The notes beneath the pieces are model-generated. The model ran no database searches. It saw nothing but the letters and a program-made list of their open reading frames with translations, and was not told the origin of the DNA. A DNA stretch of 64,000 bases from Rotaria macrura. Its lineage: Eukaryota > Rotifera > Eurotatoria > Philodinida > Philodinidae. This document shows, piece after piece, positions 60,901-64,000 of the stretch. Within the stretch, counting starts at the first letter, position 1, and each line of letters begins with the position of its first letter. The stretch lies in NCBI GenBank assembly GCA_900239685.1, contig OENT01000108.1, positions 1 to 64,000 of the forward strand, read 5' to 3'. The position numbers and the translations under genes are program-made.

Positions 60901-62516
60901 GCCTTTGATCATAGAAGTCTAGTACGAAAAAGAACTAGAGCTTGTGATTGAAAACTTTGGATTTTGATGATCATAAAATATTTAACTAACTTTGTGCAGC
61001 GACTATTGTGAGAATATGACAAAATTTCTTGGATGTCCTCACTGCCATCGATCCATTTTTAATGCTCAATTGAGCAGTAGCTTACTTTCATATATATTTG
61101 ATGACTAATATACGCTTCCTTACTGTTCAACATTAAGAAATGAACATATTATTTCATTGTATGAAATAATTTCATACTATGAACAAAAATATTAGACAGA
61201 TACTCTCAGAAAGATTTTTTTCATTTTAGAAATCTTTTATCTTTCGAAGATTATTTTGAATGCAAAGCACTATGCACAAAATTTTATCCATCTGAACGAT
61301 TCTTTTAAATATTATCAATGCAAGCCCAACAAAAGTTTTTGTGCAGCTTAAAAAATGATTTCCCGAACTTATGTTCGTATAATTCCTTACAAGAGTACAA
61401 CCCTGGAAATCTCACCTCGATATAGAATCATCACTGGATTTTATAGTTTCATTTAATTTTGACAATAAACAGGATTTAATACAATGTTCTTTTCATTCTG
61501 AAGCGAAATTCAATACTTTTAATACTCTAAGACTCATTTATCGATTTGTCTAAGGTGTATTTTTTTATGTAAGGTATGAATGGAAAACAGATCTCACTAA
61601 GGAATCTGTTTTCGATTTAGCAATATTCGACGTATATCTAACAACACTTGGAATTTTGTCTTTCTTCATGAATATTGTCTTCCTGCATCATTGATCGGAA
61701 AAGATCATGAAAGAATTCTTACTTCGTTTCAGTTCGACGGACATCGTCAATATAAATTCAACGAAGACCATCTCTTATTTTTGAGATCGGATATTCGATG
61801 CTCTGCTAAGAAAAAACCTACAATGTTCGAGTTTCGTGGATAAAAAGAATGATTGGATAAAAATTTCATAGAGAATCAATCGTATTTTTTGTAACTTTGA
61901 AAATGTTTGAACCATGTTCAGCTGCAAGCAGCCGTCTCGTGAGATTTGCAAGATTAGCACCATATATGATACACTTGAATGAATATACCGAGAGCATTGG
62001 CTCAGTTAAAGACGATTTAAACATTTTTAGAACTAGAATGATCAGCTTGATTATATATCAAAATTTTATGACATTATTTCGTTTGGCAAAAGTTCGAAAT
62101 TGTACTGCTTTTCTTTTTATCAGACCACAGAACGAATCAGACGATGAGAATGATAAAATAGTATCTATGAAATCGTGGATCATATATTTTAAAATTTTTG
62201 CTCATTGACGCTCACTTTTATGAACGTTCAAAGTAATCAAAGTAGAGTGTATGGATGAGTGCCATTGTGGCTCTGTGTACAGATACAGAGTGTTAGTTTG
62301 GACGAGAATTTAACTAGTACATGAATTGACGACACAAGAGAATGTCCACACTCACATCCTAGAAGAGAAAATTAATACAGATTTGTTCGTAATATTTTCT
62401 TGTCTTTCATACATTTAGAGACAAATTCTTTTTGTGTTGCTTCCACTTTTATTATGATAAACATGATTATTTCTCGTCAAAGATTCTTATGATTAGAAAT
62501 TTTCTTTTTTCTATTG
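57963..62516. other. 4.5-kb stretch without recognisable genes
   Basis: Contains GTGGGTGTGG-type motifs near 58211-58235 and 58750-58765. A 103-codon frame (61897-62208, +) is the longest and has no motif; it ends shortly before a pair of loosely inverted AGTGTATGGATGAGTG / CACACTCACATCC sequences (62246-62360). Confidence 0.4.
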
Positions 62517-63977
62517 TCAAATAAAAGCATATGTTTTCTGCCAAACGATGGAGACAATACAGCATAAAACGAAAGCACATGTTAGTACAGAAGTAAATGA
62601 TATCGGTTGTCTCAATCGAAACAAAGCAATATCATATGTTTTTATTTTTCTACCACGTTTTTTATCATTATAACCGCAGGGACAATTATCGAGCGTTCGT
62701 CTTATAGAATTACTTATCGATGTTCTATTACTCTTAAATAAAGCAAAATTACATAATTGATTGTTTAGAGCCGAATAGACGAAATAATGCAATCGTCTTT
62801 TGCCACGTTCAATGATCCTTTCATTCAATAATTGACAATTTAGTGTAGTCAACCAGCTGCTAAATTGAAAGATTTTGAATAAGAGTTTTATGGTATATGA
62901 ATGTAAACGATCTGCGATTGGTTCATGGATATCAAGTGCTCGAGAAAATTCTTTTCCTAACAATTGTTGAGATAGACCCATATGAAATTTGAAAGATATA
63001 GGCCACACCCCATGTCTATAGAGGGCCATCAATGAATGATGTGTCATATGTTTTGATATTTGAGACGGTGAATAATAATGATATAAAATTGATTCAGAAA
63101 TTATTCGAGCTAATTTATACGATGATAGATAATGAAGATATTCATCTTCAATTCCGATCAACCATCCAATATAACGCCATAAATGTAAGTAAGATTGTTT
63201 ATCATGGTTCGATATGTGAATGCCTATTCGTTCTTCCATACAATATAAAACACTGTATGAAAAACCAAGAAGTGTAATTAGTAAATCTTCTTGATTAATT
63301 GGTACTTGGTCAATCGATGATAGATTATATTTCATTATTCTATAGCGAATCATTCCATGTAGAAGACGAACACGAACAATATCCAAACATGTATGATCGA
63401 AATCGTCGACATCACCAGTGACAACATTCATAATCATTTGCAATGTTTCAGCCAATCGTTGATAGGTTAAAGTTAGATCGAACGATGATAGATAATATGT
63501 TTTCATTAAAACATCATTGAGTTGTTGAAAACCATAGCCAAATATTAATGTATAATGAAAGATGGATATAAGAACAATTGGAGTATGTTTTAAGAAAAAA
63601 TTTTGACCACACTGAATTTGTTCTCTATTGAACCACTCTGGTAGTTGTCGAATGTTTTTATCGAAATTTAAGAGAGTTGAAATTTTATATTTGCGATTGT
63701 TGACAGGTTCTTCTTTGCATGAACTAAGTTTTTGAATAAATACATATGTATCTTCATTATCCTGTAATTGTTCGCCGTACGCAAGGAAGAAATCATCAAT
63801 CAATCGATCGCCTAGTATTCGCCATTGATTAAGTTTTGTCGGTGGCAAATGTTCACAAGTCCAAATGAAAGTTTCATCATATATGGAAATCGATGTACCA
63901 ATTGTAGGATCAGATCGAAGAACAGGTTTGATTAAAATTGGATTGATTTCATCACAACTTATAAATGGACAAGACAT
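62517..63977 (-). CDS. DUF2236 (mpaB/rubber-oxygenase type) protein with C-terminal membrane anchor
   Basis: Single exon, 486 codons. The central domain shows the DUF2236/Lcp pattern. DIVRVRLLHGMIRYRI (about 199-214) contains the conserved Arg and the histidine (H207) that would ligand heme. VPINQEDLLITLLGFSYSVL (about 225-244) is followed by YLHLWRYIGWLIGIEDEYL (263-281), the usual W-R-GxxxG block. The family includes the ER-bound oxygenase mpaB of fungi and the bacterial latex-clearing protein, which cleave isoprenoid chains oxidatively. At the C-terminus a basic KKRGRKIKTYD is followed by one TM segment (about 458-479), fitting an ER membrane anchor. Intronless, in a region with other non-metazoan-type genes, so acquisition from fungi or bacteria is plausible. 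The window ends just upstream of its start codon. Confidence 0.85.
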   Translation of the reverse strand: MSCPFISCDEINPILIKPVLRSDPTIGTSISIYDETFIWTCEHLPPTKLNQWRILGDRLIDDFFLAYGEQLQDNEDTYVFIQKLSSCKEEPVNNRKYKISTLLNFDKNIRQLPEWFNREQIQCGQNFFLKHTPIVLISIFHYTLIFGYGFQQLNDVLMKTYYLSSFDLTLTYQRLAETLQMIMNVVTGDVDDFDHTCLDIVRVRLLHGMIRYRIMKYNLSSIDQVPINQEDLLITLLGFSYSVLYCMEERIGIHISNHDKQSYLHLWRYIGWLIGIEDEYLHYLSSYKLARIISESILYHYYSPSQISKHMTHHSLMALYRHGVWPISFKFHMGLSQQLLGKEFSRALDIHEPIADRLHSYTIKLLFKIFQFSSWLTTLNCQLLNERIIERGKRRLHYFVYSALNNQLCNFALFKSNRTSISNSIRRTLDNCPCGYNDKKRGRKIKTYDIALFRLRQPISFTSVLTCAFVLCCIVSIVWQKTYAFI

Positions 63978-64000
63978 ATTTTTGGTACTATCGTGATACA

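Noticed and set aside
63032..63277. Plus-strand frame opposite the DUF2236 gene
   Set aside because: Antisense shadow; the minus-strand 486-codon frame holds the family motifs.

Overview
This is a eukaryotic nuclear window: AT-rich, with short GT-AG introns (about 45-70 nt in the dense genes), AATAAA signals after several stop codons, and no operons or ribosome binding sites. Animal genes (phenylalanyl-tRNA synthetase beta, RBM45, a nuclear receptor, a Polycomb PCGF protein) sit beside genes of families that are commoner in fungi and bacteria (wax-synthase-type MBOAT, mpaB/rubber-oxygenase-type DUF2236, GFA-domain protein). That mix, with GTGGGT-rich intergenic hairpins, suggests a bdelloid rotifer such as Adineta or Rotaria. 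This is an inference from gene content and base composition, not a proven identification. Protein lengths given here come from exon chains joined by eye; each complete chain adds up to a whole number of codons.

Layout. 1-4.1 kb: all but the 5' end of FARSB (13 exons). 5.98-6.72 kb: a one-exon three-TM orphan. 6.87-7.35 kb: a 116-residue orphan. 7.56-10.5 kb: RBM45 (10 exons, 524 aa). 10.5-18.9 kb: almost gene-free, with a possible RRM-like last exon and a degenerate tRNA. 18.9-20.1 kb: a nuclear receptor. 23.0-25.0 kb: a Polycomb RING protein. 25-32 kb: no gene recognised. 32.2-36.5 kb: a type II membrane protein with a Thr-rich stalk and a SUEL-type lectin domain. 37.8-39.8 kb (-): MBOAT. 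42.2-43.9 kb (-): an orphan Cys-rich receptor-like protein. 46.0-47.2 kb (-): a PhyH-family dioxygenase. 50-52.5 kb: a partial duplicate of the lectin gene. 53-54.3 kb: two candidate DNA transposons. 55.6-56.1 kb: an interrupted GFA gene. 57.1-58.0 kb (-): a glutathione S-transferase. 62.5-64 kb (-): a DUF2236 oxygenase-like protein.

How the parts relate. The left 25 kb is mostly conserved information-processing and regulatory machinery (translation, RNA binding, transcription, chromatin). The right 26 kb is mostly surface and lipid/detoxification proteins, mixed with inverted-repeat elements and a segmental duplication. The most unusual structure is that duplication: an intronic block of the lectin gene is nearly identical in both copies, while the lectin exon beside it has diverged clearly and has lost 78 nt in frame in the second copy.
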